Shown: positions 45,089 through 53,405, numbered from the stretch's first letter. The stretch: DNA of 64,000 bases from an uncultured Butyricicoccus sp. (GCA_934532985.1 CAKTAV010000004.1:153826-217825), one strand, 5' to 3'. Program-made: numbers and translations. The notes: generated by a model not told the origin, from the letters alone.

Positions 45089-46060
45089 TCAGTTATTGCA
45101 GGAACATCCATTGCCCCGCGGCCCGCACTTCCGACATCCGGAATCCGGACGCCCTACGGAGTCCGGGCGGCCTCCACTCTCCGGTCGTCTCTCGTTTTCC
45201 GGCCGGAATTCCGGATCGGAATGTCGCTGTGTGCAGCCACAGCCCGGCACCGGCGGCTTCGGACGCGGCGGTCGGCAGTCCGGGTAAAACTCCTTGACCG
45301 GGAAGTCAATGCGCTCAAACATCGCGCACGGGTCCTCCGGTCCGCTGCTGCCGCAGCTGCACTCCTTGGTCGGCAGGCACAGATCATACGCCGGCATCAG
45401 CAGCTGAACATCGCGTTCCAGCCGTATAATGGAGAATTGTCCCAGCGTGACAAACAGCTTCTTGACGTCACCGGCAAGAATCAGCTCTTCGTCAAACATG
45501 CATCCCAAGCACTCCGGAATATCGTCGTCATGGCAGCAGCACTCGCAGCGGCAGTGCGGCTCTACCACCTTCGCCGACAGCAAAATCGGGTCAATGGTTT
45601 CCACTACCGCGCGCGGCATGCTGCTGTTTTCAATCGTTCGGGAATTCAGCCCGTTCGCCGCCGTGTCTGACGTAAAAGTGCGGCTGCTTCCCTCACAGCC
45701 AAACAGAATCGCCCGCTTGTCATACACCGCCAGCCCGCAGATATCCGTCATGCGTCCGCATCCGGCGCTGACTTCCGCGTAAATCCGGTAGTAATACCGC
45801 GCATCTACACTGTAAAACCCACGGTTAAAATCCACCGGCGAGACATCCAGATTGACCCACAGCAGTTCCGCTCGCCGCGGCTTGACACAGTTAGAACGTT
45901 CCAGCAACTCCTGTGACTGCCGCGTCAGATAAACGCGCAGATCCTGAACACACTCCTTGGAGCGGCAGGCATCCGACACCTTTGACGTATGCACACAAAC
46001 CGCTTCCCGAATCTGGTCGGCTCCGCCGCAGATCGGACCGGGAGTAATTCGTTCGCCCAT
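45089..46060 (-). CDS. Cys-rich protein with Arg-Pro repeat tail, possible spore-coat protein
   Basis: Protein of 323 residues, function unknown. The N-terminal part has REAVCVHTSKVSDACRSKEC followed by DLRVYLT, a pattern I associate with clostridial proteins of unknown role. Cys clusters occur at CRCECCCHDDD and CSCGSSGPEDPC. The last 70 residues carry short repeats of the type R-P-E/D-S and end in GCRKCGPRGNGCSCNN. High Cys content, the repeat tail, no signal peptide and a sigma-E-like element upstream suggest a spore surface protein; this is inference. It has its own terminator. Confidence 0.75.
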   Translation of the reverse strand: MGERITPGPICGGADQIREAVCVHTSKVSDACRSKECVQDLRVYLTRQSQELLERSNCVKPRRAELLWVNLDVSPVDFNRGFYSVDARYYYRIYAEVSAGCGRMTDICGLAVYDKRAILFGCEGSSRTFTSDTAANGLNSRTIENSSMPRAVVETIDPILLSAKVVEPHCRCECCCHDDDIPECLGCMFDEELILAGDVKKLFVTLGQFSIIRLERDVQLLMPAYDLCLPTKECSCGSSGPEDPCAMFERIDFPVKEFYPDCRPPRPKPPVPGCGCTQRHSDPEFRPENERRPESGGRPDSVGRPDSGCRKCGPRGNGCSCNN

Positions 46061-46091
46061 GAAATCCCCTCCTCAATTAAGATTCTACCGC

Positions 46092-46099
46092 AGTGTATG
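46092..46099 (-). promoter_or_regulatory. Possible sigma-E -10 element
   Basis: On the minus strand CATACACT matches the sigma-E -10 consensus CATACAHT, 31 bases before the Cys-rich protein start. The expected -35 element is weak, so this is only suggestive. Confidence 0.3.
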
Positions 46100-46195
46100 C
46101 TCCCGCGGAAAAAGTGTGAGTTCTTTCGAGGATTTCTGTTCTTTTGCCGAAAAATTTGATATACTCAGTGTGAATGAAAAAGGATGTGATATTGT

Positions 46196-46708
46196 ATGCG
46201 CAACACTACGCTGTGCTATATTCAAGACGCGGATCGCTATCTTTTGCTGCACCGCACCAAAAAGAAAAACGACCAAAGCCACGACAAATGGCTGGGAATC
46301 GGCGGAAAATTTGAGGACAAGGAGAGTCCGGAGGACTGTGTTCTTCGCGAAGTGCAGGAGGAAACCGGCCTGACACTGACCTCCTACCGCTACCGCGGCA
46401 TTGTTACCTTTGTCTCCGACATCTGGGAGACTGAATACATGCATCTGTTCACCGCCGACGCCTTCAACGGAACAGTCGGTGTGTGTGACGAGGGCGATTT
46501 GGAATGGATCTCCAAGAGCGACTATCTCTCCCTGCCCATGTGGGAGGGGGACGTTATTTTTCTGACGTTATTACAGACGGATTCTCCCTTCTTTTCTCTC
46601 AAGCTGGTTTATCAGGGCGATCACTTGCAGTCCGCCGTGCTCAACCAACAGCCGCTGGAGCTGCCGTTTTGTAAAGAGAAATGGAGCAACACAACATTAT
46701 TACCTTAA
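46196..46708 (+). CDS. NUDIX hydrolase, MutT-like
   Basis: Pyrophosphohydrolase (170 aa). The NUDIX box spans residues 40-62 and contains GGKFEDKES followed by REVQEETGL, with all metal-binding Glu residues. Relatives clean 8-oxo-dGTP or other nucleotide derivatives; the exact substrate is not readable. An extended -10 (TGATATACT) lies about 45 bases upstream. It stands alone and ends at a strong shared terminator. Confidence 0.92.
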   Translation: MRNTTLCYIQDADRYLLLHRTKKKNDQSHDKWLGIGGKFEDKESPEDCVLREVQEETGLTLTSYRYRGIVTFVSDIWETEYMHLFTADAFNGTVGVCDEGDLEWISKSDYLSLPMWEGDVIFLTLLQTDSPFFSLKLVYQGDHLQSAVLNQQPLELPFCKEKWSNTTLLP

Positions 46709-46715
46709 TCGATAC

Positions 46716-46751
46716 AAAAACGCTGGATTTCCTATGAAATCCAGCGTTTTT
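46716..46751. terminator. Bidirectional terminator
   Basis: A perfect 16-bp stem (46716-46731 with 46736-46751, loop CTAT) has A- and T-runs on both sides. It serves the NUDIX gene and the tetR gene. Confidence 0.95.
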
Positions 46752-46761
46752 GTTTGTTTTA

Positions 46762-47361
46762 TTATTCCAGCACATCCTGTGTGCCGGGCGTCGTCGGTTT
46801 CGCCTGCATTAGAATTTCTGTCAGCGAATGATTGACCAGATATTCGTAGGAGCGCAGAATTTCTTCTGCCGAACGCTCCGATTTCTGCGTCATCATTTCT
46901 ATGATGGCGTGGATGAAGCAAAAGGCATAATGCCGCGCCAGCATGTTGGCATCCAGCAGCGGATAGCCTGGAATACCGTCCATCCCACGCCGCTGAAGCT
47001 CTTCCAAAAACAGCGCACTGACTTGCTGGTTTACCACATCTTCAAACCCATTTTTCCCAGAAATTCGAATCGCACGGTGATAAAAATCCGAATCCTCGAT
47101 AATTCGGCTAAGCGTCCATTGCATGCTTTCTTTGATTTGATCCTGCCGAATCCTCTTCCTCATCGGTTCAATCAATTCCTGCTGCACAATCCAGTCCAGC
47201 ACGTCCAGCTTATCCTGGAAATGATGGTAAAAGGTTGAGCGGATAATGCCCGTGCGGTCAGTTAGCATCTTTACCGTGATTTTTTCAAACGGATACTCCT
47301 GCAGCAGCTGCTTAAAGCTATCGGAGATCAGACGCTTCATATAATCTTGCCGTTGGGACAT
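46762..47361 (-). CDS. TetR/AcrR family transcriptional regulator
   Basis: Repressor-type protein (199 aa). The N-terminal helix-turn-helix covers about residues 5-50, with KITVKMLTDRTGIIRSTFYHHF. The C-terminal half is a helical ligand and dimer domain of the TetR_C_7 kind, as judged from pattern only. The ATG at 47361 has AAAGGGTGG upstream. It is 33 bases downstream of the radical SAM gene in one unit, and a palindrome overlapping that unit's -35 box is its likely operator. Confidence 0.92.
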   Translation of the reverse strand: MSQRQDYMKRLISDSFKQLLQEYPFEKITVKMLTDRTGIIRSTFYHHFQDKLDVLDWIVQQELIEPMRKRIRQDQIKESMQWTLSRIIEDSDFYHRAIRISGKNGFEDVVNQQVSALFLEELQRRGMDGIPGYPLLDANMLARHYAFCFIHAIIEMMTQKSERSAEEILRSYEYLVNHSLTEILMQAKPTTPGTQDVLE

Positions 47362-47394
47362 CGGTACCACCCTTTCCATCCGCTCAGCATAAAA

Positions 47395-48786
47395 TTACTT
47401 TTTGTAATTCGTATAGGCAGGCTCCTTATGTACCTGCTCACTCCAGATCTGATCTGCTTCCTTCTGCCAGCACGATGCATAGGTCGCGCACTTCGAGCAC
47501 AGATGCTCGGCGCTCTCCGGAGATTCCAGATCCGTCGAATGCGCTCCGCTCTCCTTAACCATCTTTTGTAGCAGCTCCGGGTTCTCCAACATCGGACACG
47601 GGCGCAGATGGTTGTGGTTAAACGGCTGGCCGTTGTGATATGCCATAAACAGTGGGCTCTGGAGAATCTCCAGCAGCGTGTGCTCTCGGATATTCATATT
47701 CGAATAATGGATGAATACACACGGCTCCGCGTCGCCATTGGAATTGACATGGAAATAGTTTCTGCCTCCGGCAATGCAGCCGCCAACATACTCGCCGTCA
47801 TTCTGGAAATCCATCAGGAAGATCGGCTTGCCGCCATGGAATCCACGTACTTCGCGCACGCGCTTGATCATGTACTTTCTCTGCTCCATCGTCGGCATCA
47901 GATCCGGAGAAGCGTTATTGCCAACCGGCATGTAATGGAAGTAGAACGAGTAACGGACGCCGTGATCAATCAGCATATCTAGGAACTCGTCGCTGGTAAC
48001 CGCTTCAACATTCGCTCTGGTGTAGCAGATCGAGGTTCCAAAGATAATGCCATAGCGCTTCATCAGATTCATCGCGTTCATAACGGCGTCATAATGACCC
48101 GTGCCGCGGCGACCGTCATTGGTGTCCTTCGTGCCCTCAATGGAGAGTGAGAAGGAGATATTGCCGACACGGACGCACTCCTTGCAGAATTCTTCATCAA
48201 TCAGCGTAGAGTTCGTGAAGATGTTAAATTCACAGTCATTGTGCTTCTCACACAGGCGAATAATGTCCTTCTTGCGGACAAGCGGTTCGCCGCCGGTCAG
48301 CATATAGAAGTATACGCCAAGCTTCTTGCCCTGCGAAATCAGATTGTCCATTTCCTCAAACGACAGGTTGAGCTTGTGTCCGTACTCCGCTGCCCAACAG
48401 CCGGTGCAGTGCAGGTTGCACGCCGAAGTCGGGTCAAACAGAATCAGCCACGGAATATTACAGTGATAAATCTCACGATTCTTACGAATTGTCTTAGTGC
48501 CATGGAAGAACGCCTCAAAGCCCATATTCAGCGCCGACATCTTAAGCACATGTGGGTCAATCTCGTCCAATACACGATTGATATAAATCGTCCACTTATT
48601 GGTCGGATCCGCCAGATACTTGCGAACCGCATCAATCTGTTCCTTGGTGAACATGTCCCCGGCAAAGCGCTCGGTTAAATCGAGAATGCGGTTCAGACCC
48701 TTTTCCCGATCCTTTCGCACGCCATTTAAAACCATATCGATTGCTGCGCTAAATGCAAGGCGTGCAGCAGCATGTGTCATTCCCAT
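47395..48786 (-). CDS. Radical SAM protein with helical N-terminal domain
   Basis: Protein of 463 residues. Residues 1-105 are helical and unlike the core. The radical SAM motif DPTSACNLHCTGCWAAEYG near residue 118 gives CxxxCxxC, and YMLTGGEPLVRKKD is the SAM-binding GGE motif. A C-terminal Cys set (CMLENP region, CSKCATYASCW) suggests a SPASM-like auxiliary cluster. The substrate is unknown. The partner TetR gene and a divergent PAP2 lipid-phosphatase gene hint at membrane lipid chemistry, which is a guess. GAGGAG lies before the ATG at 48786. Confidence 0.88.
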   Translation of the reverse strand: MGMTHAAARLAFSAAIDMVLNGVRKDREKGLNRILDLTERFAGDMFTKEQIDAVRKYLADPTNKWTIYINRVLDEIDPHVLKMSALNMGFEAFFHGTKTIRKNREIYHCNIPWLILFDPTSACNLHCTGCWAAEYGHKLNLSFEEMDNLISQGKKLGVYFYMLTGGEPLVRKKDIIRLCEKHNDCEFNIFTNSTLIDEEFCKECVRVGNISFSLSIEGTKDTNDGRRGTGHYDAVMNAMNLMKRYGIIFGTSICYTRANVEAVTSDEFLDMLIDHGVRYSFYFHYMPVGNNASPDLMPTMEQRKYMIKRVREVRGFHGGKPIFLMDFQNDGEYVGGCIAGGRNYFHVNSNGDAEPCVFIHYSNMNIREHTLLEILQSPLFMAYHNGQPFNHNHLRPCPMLENPELLQKMVKESGAHSTDLESPESAEHLCSKCATYASCWQKEADQIWSEQVHKEPAYTNYKK

Positions 48787-48848
48787 ATAAGTCTCCTCTT
48801 TTCGCGGTTTTGCGCACAAAACCACATCGTGTAATAATTACTATGTCG

Positions 48849-48877
48849 AGTATAAATCCAAACAATTGCATTAGCAA
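48849..48877 (-). promoter_or_regulatory. Promoter of the radical SAM-tetR unit
   Basis: On the minus strand TTGCTA (48872-48877) and TATACT (48849-48854) are 17 bases apart. The -35 box runs into the palindrome at 48876-48903. Confidence 0.7.
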
Positions 48878-48903
48878 GCGACAATTTTCAATTTTTGTCG
48901 CTT
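48876..48903. promoter_or_regulatory. 28-bp palindrome, likely TetR operator
   Basis: Perfect 9-base arms AAGCGACAA (48876-48884) and TTGTCGCTT (48895-48903) flank a 10-base AT-rich centre. Two-fold symmetry, size and overlap with the -35 box fit autorepression by the TetR protein of the same unit. Confidence 0.7.
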
Positions 48904-48964
48904 TTCGACGAATTTTTAACAAGTGTTATTTATTTGTCTATCTGCTTGGGTTCGCTTTTCCCGC

Positions 48965-48993
48965 TTGTTATTCTTGTTCCAAACCGCTATAAT
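48965..48993 (+). promoter_or_regulatory. Promoter of the PAP2-aroD unit
   Basis: TTGTTA (48965-48970) and a perfect TATAAT (48988-48993) are 17 bases apart, 26 bases before the start codon. Confidence 0.75.
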
Positions 48994-49018
48994 AAAATAG
49001 CACTTAGGAGGAAGGAAT

Positions 49019-49528
49019 ATGACAGCAAAGTCCTATCAAACCATGACGGCTTCATTCCGCCGGCACCCTTGGCTACGCCGAGCGCTGCGGATATTCAATC
49101 GTATAACAACGCTGTGTGTATACGGTATTTACCTCGGTTATCTTCTGATTTTGCTCGTCAATCGAAGCACAAATCTGCTCTCTGCCGTCCTCATTCCCGG
49201 TGTCGGTTTTGTCCTTCTCTCCCTCTATCGCGACCGCGTGAATGCGCCGCGTCCCTATGAGGTGCTGGACATCACCCCGATTATCCATAAGGACACCAAG
49301 GGGCACTCTTTCCCCAGCCGCCATGTCTTTTCCGTATTTGTCATCGCGGCAACACTGGGCTATCAGCACCCGCTCCTCGGCGCGCTGCTCGGCGTGATTG
49401 GTCTGCTCATCAGCGTCAACCGCGTTCTCGGCGGTGTACATTTTCCAAAGGACGTACTCGTCGGCATGGCGCTGGGCATCTTGTGCGGATGGGGCGGCAG
49501 CGCGCTCCTTGCATTACTTCTATTATAA
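49019..49528 (+). CDS. PAP2-family membrane phosphatase
   Basis: Type 2 phosphatidic-acid-phosphatase-like protein (169 aa) with four to five membrane segments. The three phosphatase motifs are visible: RDRVNAPRPYE near residue 71, SFPSRHVFS near 97, and NRVLGGVHFPKDV near 140. Relatives dephosphorylate undecaprenyl-diphosphate or lipid phosphates. AGGAGGAAG precedes the ATG. aroD follows after 12 bases. Confidence 0.92.
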   Translation: MTAKSYQTMTASFRRHPWLRRALRIFNRITTLCVYGIYLGYLLILLVNRSTNLLSAVLIPGVGFVLLSLYRDRVNAPRPYEVLDITPIIHKDTKGHSFPSRHVFSVFVIAATLGYQHPLLGALLGVIGLLISVNRVLGGVHFPKDVLVGMALGILCGWGGSALLALLLL

Positions 49529-49540
49529 AGGAATACCACT

Positions 49541-50305
49541 ATGAATCCTGTTACATTACGCTCGGTCTCCATCGGAACCGGAATCCCGAAAATCTGTCTC
49601 CCTATCGTCGGAACGTCCGAGACGGAGATTCTACAGCAGGCATCCGCCTTCGCGGCCTATCCGCACGATATTGTCGAATGGCGTGTCGATTGGTTTGACG
49701 CCGTTTCCGACCTTGAGCAGGTCAGGCACTGTGCGCAGAAGCTGCGCCGCCTTCTCGGCGAGACACCGCTGCTGTTTACCTTCCGCACAACGGAAGAGGG
49801 CGGTGAGCACAGTATTTCCGACGCGAACTATATTCAGCTCAACAGCTTTGTCGCACAGCATCAGCTGGCAGACGCACTGGATGTCGAATTGTTTCGCGGC
49901 GACGACGTCGTGCGCACCATCGTTTCGCAGGCACACGAAAGCAATACCGCAGTGGTTATCTCCAACCACAACTTTACGCAGACCCCGCCGGAGGACGAAA
50001 TCGTCTCCCGCTTGCAGCGCGCCGAGCAGATAGGCGGCGACATTTTGAAAATCGCCGTCATGCCGCAGAGTGCCCGCGACGTCATCACGCTCCTCGCGGC
50101 AACCGAACAGGCGCATCATCTGTGCCGTCAGCCGCTTATCACGATGTCCATGGGACAGCTCGGCATGGTCAGCCGCACCTGCGGTGAGACCTTTGGCTCC
50201 GCTGTCACCTTCGGCGCCGCCGGTATGGCCTCTGCTCCCGGACAGATGCCCGCCGCCGCGTTACAACAGGTTCTGCACGCCCTGCACGGTACTGTGCCGG
50301 AATAA
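49541..50305 (+). CDS. aroD: 3-dehydroquinate dehydratase, type I
   Basis: Shikimate pathway enzyme (254 aa), converting 3-dehydroquinate to 3-dehydroshikimate through a Schiff base. The His is in VISNHNFTQTP near residue 145 and the Schiff-base Lys in GGDILKIAVMP near 170. SMGQLGMVSR near the C-terminus is conserved. Normal length. It is probably cotranscribed with the PAP2 gene. Confidence 0.95.
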   Translation: MNPVTLRSVSIGTGIPKICLPIVGTSETEILQQASAFAAYPHDIVEWRVDWFDAVSDLEQVRHCAQKLRRLLGETPLLFTFRTTEEGGEHSISDANYIQLNSFVAQHQLADALDVELFRGDDVVRTIVSQAHESNTAVVISNHNFTQTPPEDEIVSRLQRAEQIGGDILKIAVMPQSARDVITLLAATEQAHHLCRQPLITMSMGQLGMVSRTCGETFGSAVTFGAAGMASAPGQMPAAALQQVLHALHGTVPE

Positions 50306-50336
50306 CGCGGCATTTGTATGCGCTGCCGTATTTTTC

Positions 50337-50365
50337 TTGACTTTCTTCTACATAAGGCGTATACT
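50337..50365 (+). promoter_or_regulatory. Promoter of the queuosine operon
   Basis: TTGACT (50337-50342) and TATACT (50360-50365) are 17 bases apart; the predicted start is at the first bases of the riboswitch. Confidence 0.8.
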
Positions 50366-50370
50366 CATTC

Positions 50371-50413
50371 GAGACAGTTCATTTGCACCATCCTGTCTAT
50401 AAACAAAACTAGG
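50371..50413 (+). promoter_or_regulatory. preQ1-I riboswitch aptamer
   Basis: P1 is AGACAG/CTGTCT (50372-50377 with 50393-50398). The loop contains TTC and CACC, and the tail is the A-rich AAAACTAG (50405-50412) that forms the pseudoknot in this class. Position directly before queD-queE-folE-queC-queF supports the call. It should sense the operon's end product preQ1. Confidence 0.82.
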
Positions 50414-50445
50414 GCTGTTTGCACAAGTATTCTATGATGATTGCG

Positions 50446-50476
50446 CAGGCATTCCTATGTGGAATGCCTGTTTTTT
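50446..50476 (+). terminator. Riboswitch terminator before queD
   Basis: A perfect 10-bp stem CAGGCATTCC/GGAATGCCTG (50446-50455 with 50461-50470) is followed by TTTTTT. It ends 20 bases before the queD start, so ligand-bound RNA can stop transcription. Confidence 0.92.
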
Positions 50477-50495
50477 ATACCAAAGGAGACGTTTT

Positions 50496-50933
50496 ATGTA
50501 CCGATTAAAAACGGAACATTCATTTGACGCCGCACATTTTCTCGCAAATTATCAGGGAAAATGTCACAATATTCACGGACATCACTGGCGCGTGGTATTA
50601 GAGGCGCAGGGCGCTGAGCTCAAGCGCGACCCGCAGCAAAACGGTATGCTGGTTGATTTCGGCGATCTCAAGCGCGATCTGCGCCGCGTGGTGGACGAGT
50701 TTGACCACACGCTGATTGCCGAATCCGGTTCGCTCTCCCCCGCTCTGTGTGAGCTGCTGCGTGCCGAGAATTTTTCCGTGACCGAAGTTCCCTTCCGTCC
50801 GACAGCGGAAAACTTTGCGCGTTATTTTTATGACCGCATGGCGGCCTGCGGCTATTCTATCTACCGCTGTATGGTCTATGAAACCGAAACCAACTGCGCC
50901 GAATACCTCTGTGAGGGAGGCGACGACGCATGA
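50496..50933 (+). CDS. queD: 6-carboxytetrahydropterin synthase
   Basis: Second enzyme of queuosine synthesis (145 aa), converting 7,8-dihydroneopterin triphosphate to 6-carboxytetrahydropterin. The zinc and catalytic residues appear in FDAAHFLANY and GKCHNIHGHHWRV. The ATG at 50496 follows AAAGGAG; an in-frame start at 50457 would lie in the terminator. Overlaps queE by four bases. Confidence 0.95.
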   Translation: MYRLKTEHSFDAAHFLANYQGKCHNIHGHHWRVVLEAQGAELKRDPQQNGMLVDFGDLKRDLRRVVDEFDHTLIAESGSLSPALCELLRAENFSVTEVPFRPTAENFARYFYDRMAACGYSIYRCMVYETETNCAEYLCEGGDDA

Positions 50934-51595
50934 CCACCTTTCCCGTTGTCGAGCTGTTCACCAGCATCAACGGCGAGGGCGTGCTCGCCGGACAGCTGAC
51001 CGTCTTTGTCCGCTTCCGCGGCTGTAATCTGAATTGCTCCTACTGTGACACACAGTGGGCCAACCAGCCGGACGCCCCCATCACCCCGATGACCGCCGAG
51101 CAGATTCGCGATGCCATTCTGGCGACCGGCGTTTCTCTGGTCACCCTGACCGGCGGAGAGCCGCTGTGTCAGCCGCAGCTGCGTGGGCTGCTCACCCTGC
51201 TGGCGCAGGAGCCAACGCTGCACATGGAGATTGAGACCAACGGCAGCCGGGATCTCACCCCTCTGCTCGACATCCCCAACGTGACATTCACGATGGACTA
51301 CAAGCTGGCGGGCAGCGATATGGAGAAGCACATGCGCCTTGCCAATTTCCCGCTTCTCCGCCCGCAGGACACGGTGAAGTTTGTCGTCAGCAGCATTGCC
51401 GACCTCGATCGCGCGTGGGAAGTGATTTCACAATATCAATTGACCGACCGCTGTTATGTCTATCTCAGCCCAGTGTTCGGAAAGATTGACCCGGCGGATA
51501 TTGTAACCTATATGACCGACCACACGATGAATCGTGTCCGTCTCCAGCTTCAGATGCACAAGTTCATCTGGGATCCCAACGCCCGCGGTGTGTAA
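50930..51595 (+). CDS. queE: 7-carboxy-7-deazaguanine synthase
   Basis: Radical SAM enzyme (221 aa) that contracts the pterin ring to 7-carboxy-7-deazaguanine. The cluster motif is RGCNLNCSYCDTQWA, with a standard CxxxCxxC, and TLTGGEPL binds SAM. SINGEGVLAGQLTVFVRF is the family N-terminus. ATGA overlap with queD points to translational coupling. Confidence 0.95.
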   Translation: MTTFPVVELFTSINGEGVLAGQLTVFVRFRGCNLNCSYCDTQWANQPDAPITPMTAEQIRDAILATGVSLVTLTGGEPLCQPQLRGLLTLLAQEPTLHMEIETNGSRDLTPLLDIPNVTFTMDYKLAGSDMEKHMRLANFPLLRPQDTVKFVVSSIADLDRAWEVISQYQLTDRCYVYLSPVFGKIDPADIVTYMTDHTMNRVRLQLQMHKFIWDPNARGV

Positions 51596-51623
51596 GCAGG
51601 CAAACATAAAGAAGGAGCAAAGT

Positions 51624-52202
51624 ATGGCTATTGATACAGAAGCAGTAAAAAAGCACATTCGCGGCCTGCTCGTCGCACTGGGAGATGATCCCGACCGCGA
51701 GGGATTACAGGACACGCCGGATCGCGTCGCCCGCATGTACCTTGAGGTATTCGAGGGAATGCAGTATACCAACGAAGAGATTGCCCAGATGTTCGGCAAG
51801 ACATTTCAGGATGAAATGGATTTCACCTCGGATTCCCAGGACATGGTCGTCGTCCGCGACATTCAGCTATTCAGCTATTGTGAACACCACATGGCGCTGA
51901 TGTACGACATGACGGCAACCGTCGCCTATATCCCCAATGGCAAGGTGATCGGTCTGAGCAAAATCGCCCGCATCGCCGACATGGTATCCAAGCGCCTGCA
52001 ATTGCAGGAGCGCATCGGCAGCGACATCGCGCAGATTATGCAAATGGTGACCGGTTCGGAGGATGTTGCCGTCCTGATTCAGGGCTCACACAGCTGCATG
52101 ACCGCCCGCGGTATTCGACAGGCCAACGCCAAGACAACCACCACTACCCTGCGCGGCAAATTCCGCACCGACGCCGCATTGCAGTCCCAGCTGCGCGGCT
52201 GA
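51624..52202 (+). CDS. folE: GTP cyclohydrolase I
   Basis: First step from GTP to dihydroneopterin triphosphate (192 aa), feeding both folate and queuosine. Zinc ligands are in SYCEHHMALM and GSHSCMTARG, and REGLQDTPDRVARMY marks the N-terminal part. GAAGGAG lies before the ATG at 51624. Its place inside the preQ1 riboswitch operon suggests that this copy is dedicated to preQ1. Confidence 0.96.
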   Translation: MAIDTEAVKKHIRGLLVALGDDPDREGLQDTPDRVARMYLEVFEGMQYTNEEIAQMFGKTFQDEMDFTSDSQDMVVVRDIQLFSYCEHHMALMYDMTATVAYIPNGKVIGLSKIARIADMVSKRLQLQERIGSDIAQIMQMVTGSEDVAVLIQGSHSCMTARGIRQANAKTTTTTLRGKFRTDAALQSQLRG

Positions 52203-52216
52203 AAGGAGCTAACCAT

Positions 52217-52906
52217 ATGAAAGCACTTGTATTATCCAGCGGCGGCATTGACAGCTCGACTTGTCTCGGCCTCGCGATTGACCGATATGGAAAAGAAAAC
52301 GTCACCGCCCTTTCCATCACCTATGGACAGAAGCACACGAAGGAAATTGAATCCGCCCGTGCAGTTGCCCGCTACTACGGCATTGAGCTATTGGAGCTGA
52401 ATCTGTCGGAAATTTTCCGCTATGACACGACCTGTACGCTGCTCTCCGGCTGTGACGAGGACATTCCGGAGGAATCGTATGCCGAACAGCTGAAAAAGAC
52501 CAACGGCACTCCAGTATCCACCTATGTACCGTTCCGCAATGGTCTGTTTCTGTCCAGCGCTGCCAGCATTGCGCTGTCCAAACACTGTGACATCATCTAT
52601 TATGGCGCGCACAGCGACGACGCCGCCGGAAACGCCTATCCGGATTGCAGCGACGCGTTCAATACTGCGATGAATCAGGCGATCTATCTCGGCAGCGGCG
52701 AACAGCTGCACATCGAAGCGCCGTTTGTCAAAATGAATAAGACAGAGGTCGTCGCGCTCGGTCTCAAGCTCAAGGTTCCGTATGAGCTGACGTGGAGCTG
52801 CTACGAAGGACACGAGCATCCGTGCGGTGTCTGCGGCACCTGCCGTGACCGCGCCGTAGCATTTGCCGCAAACGGCGTCGCTGACCCTGCGCTGAAAGGA
52901 GACTAA
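52217..52906 (+). CDS. queC: 7-cyano-7-deazaguanine synthase
   Basis: ATP-dependent enzyme (229 aa) that turns 7-carboxy-7-deazaguanine into preQ0. The PP-loop is LSSGGIDSSTCLGLA at residues 6-20, and the zinc site is HPCGVCGTCRDRAVAF near the C-terminus. Starts 14 bases after folE, with AAAGGAG. Confidence 0.96.
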   Translation: MKALVLSSGGIDSSTCLGLAIDRYGKENVTALSITYGQKHTKEIESARAVARYYGIELLELNLSEIFRYDTTCTLLSGCDEDIPEESYAEQLKKTNGTPVSTYVPFRNGLFLSSAASIALSKHCDIIYYGAHSDDAAGNAYPDCSDAFNTAMNQAIYLGSGEQLHIEAPFVKMNKTEVVALGLKLKVPYELTWSCYEGHEHPCGVCGTCRDRAVAFAANGVADPALKGD

Positions 52907-52908
52907 CC

Positions 52909-53400
52909 ATGGCGGGAAGAACTGAAACCGAGGGAATCACCCTGCTGGGCAACCAGCATATTAAATATCGTGATGATTACGCGCCGGAGGTGCTGGAGAC
53001 CTTTATCAATAAGCATCCGGATCACGATTATTTTGTCAAGTTCAATTGTCCGGAATTCACGAGCCTGTGCCCGATTACGGGACAGCCGGATTTCGCCACC
53101 ATCACCATTTCCTATGTTCCCGGAGAGCGCATGGTGGAAAGCAAGTCGCTCAAGCTGTATCTGTTCAGCTTCCGCAATCACGGTGACTTCCACGAGGACT
53201 GTGTCAACATTATCATGAATGATCTGATCGCTCTGATGCAGCCCAAATACATTGAGGTATGGGGCAAATTCACACCGCGCGGCGGCATCTCCATCGACCC
53301 GTACTGCAACTACGGTCAGCCGGGCACTAAGTGGGAGCAGGTAGCATGGAACCGTCTTGCCAACCACGATCTCTATCCGGAAAAGGTAGATAACCGATAA
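52909..53400 (+). CDS. queF: NADPH-dependent preQ0 reductase
   Basis: Short-type QueF (163 aa) reducing preQ0 to preQ1. The catalytic Cys is in EFTSLCPITGQPDF, with the QueF motif ESKSLKLYLFSFRNHGDFHE and the Cys-containing DPYCNYG. It starts 2 bases after queC and finishes the pathway; its product is the ligand of the operon's riboswitch. Confidence 0.96.
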   Translation: MAGRTETEGITLLGNQHIKYRDDYAPEVLETFINKHPDHDYFVKFNCPEFTSLCPITGQPDFATITISYVPGERMVESKSLKLYLFSFRNHGDFHEDCVNIIMNDLIALMQPKYIEVWGKFTPRGGISIDPYCNYGQPGTKWEQVAWNRLANHDLYPEKVDNR

Positions 53401-53405
53401 CATGC

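Noticed and set aside
45100..45240. Tandem DNA repeat at the end of the Cys-rich gene
   Set aside because: The repeated CCGG-containing words follow the Arg-Pro-Asp/Glu-Ser protein repeats in frame and are degenerate, so they are described as part of the protein and not as a separate element.
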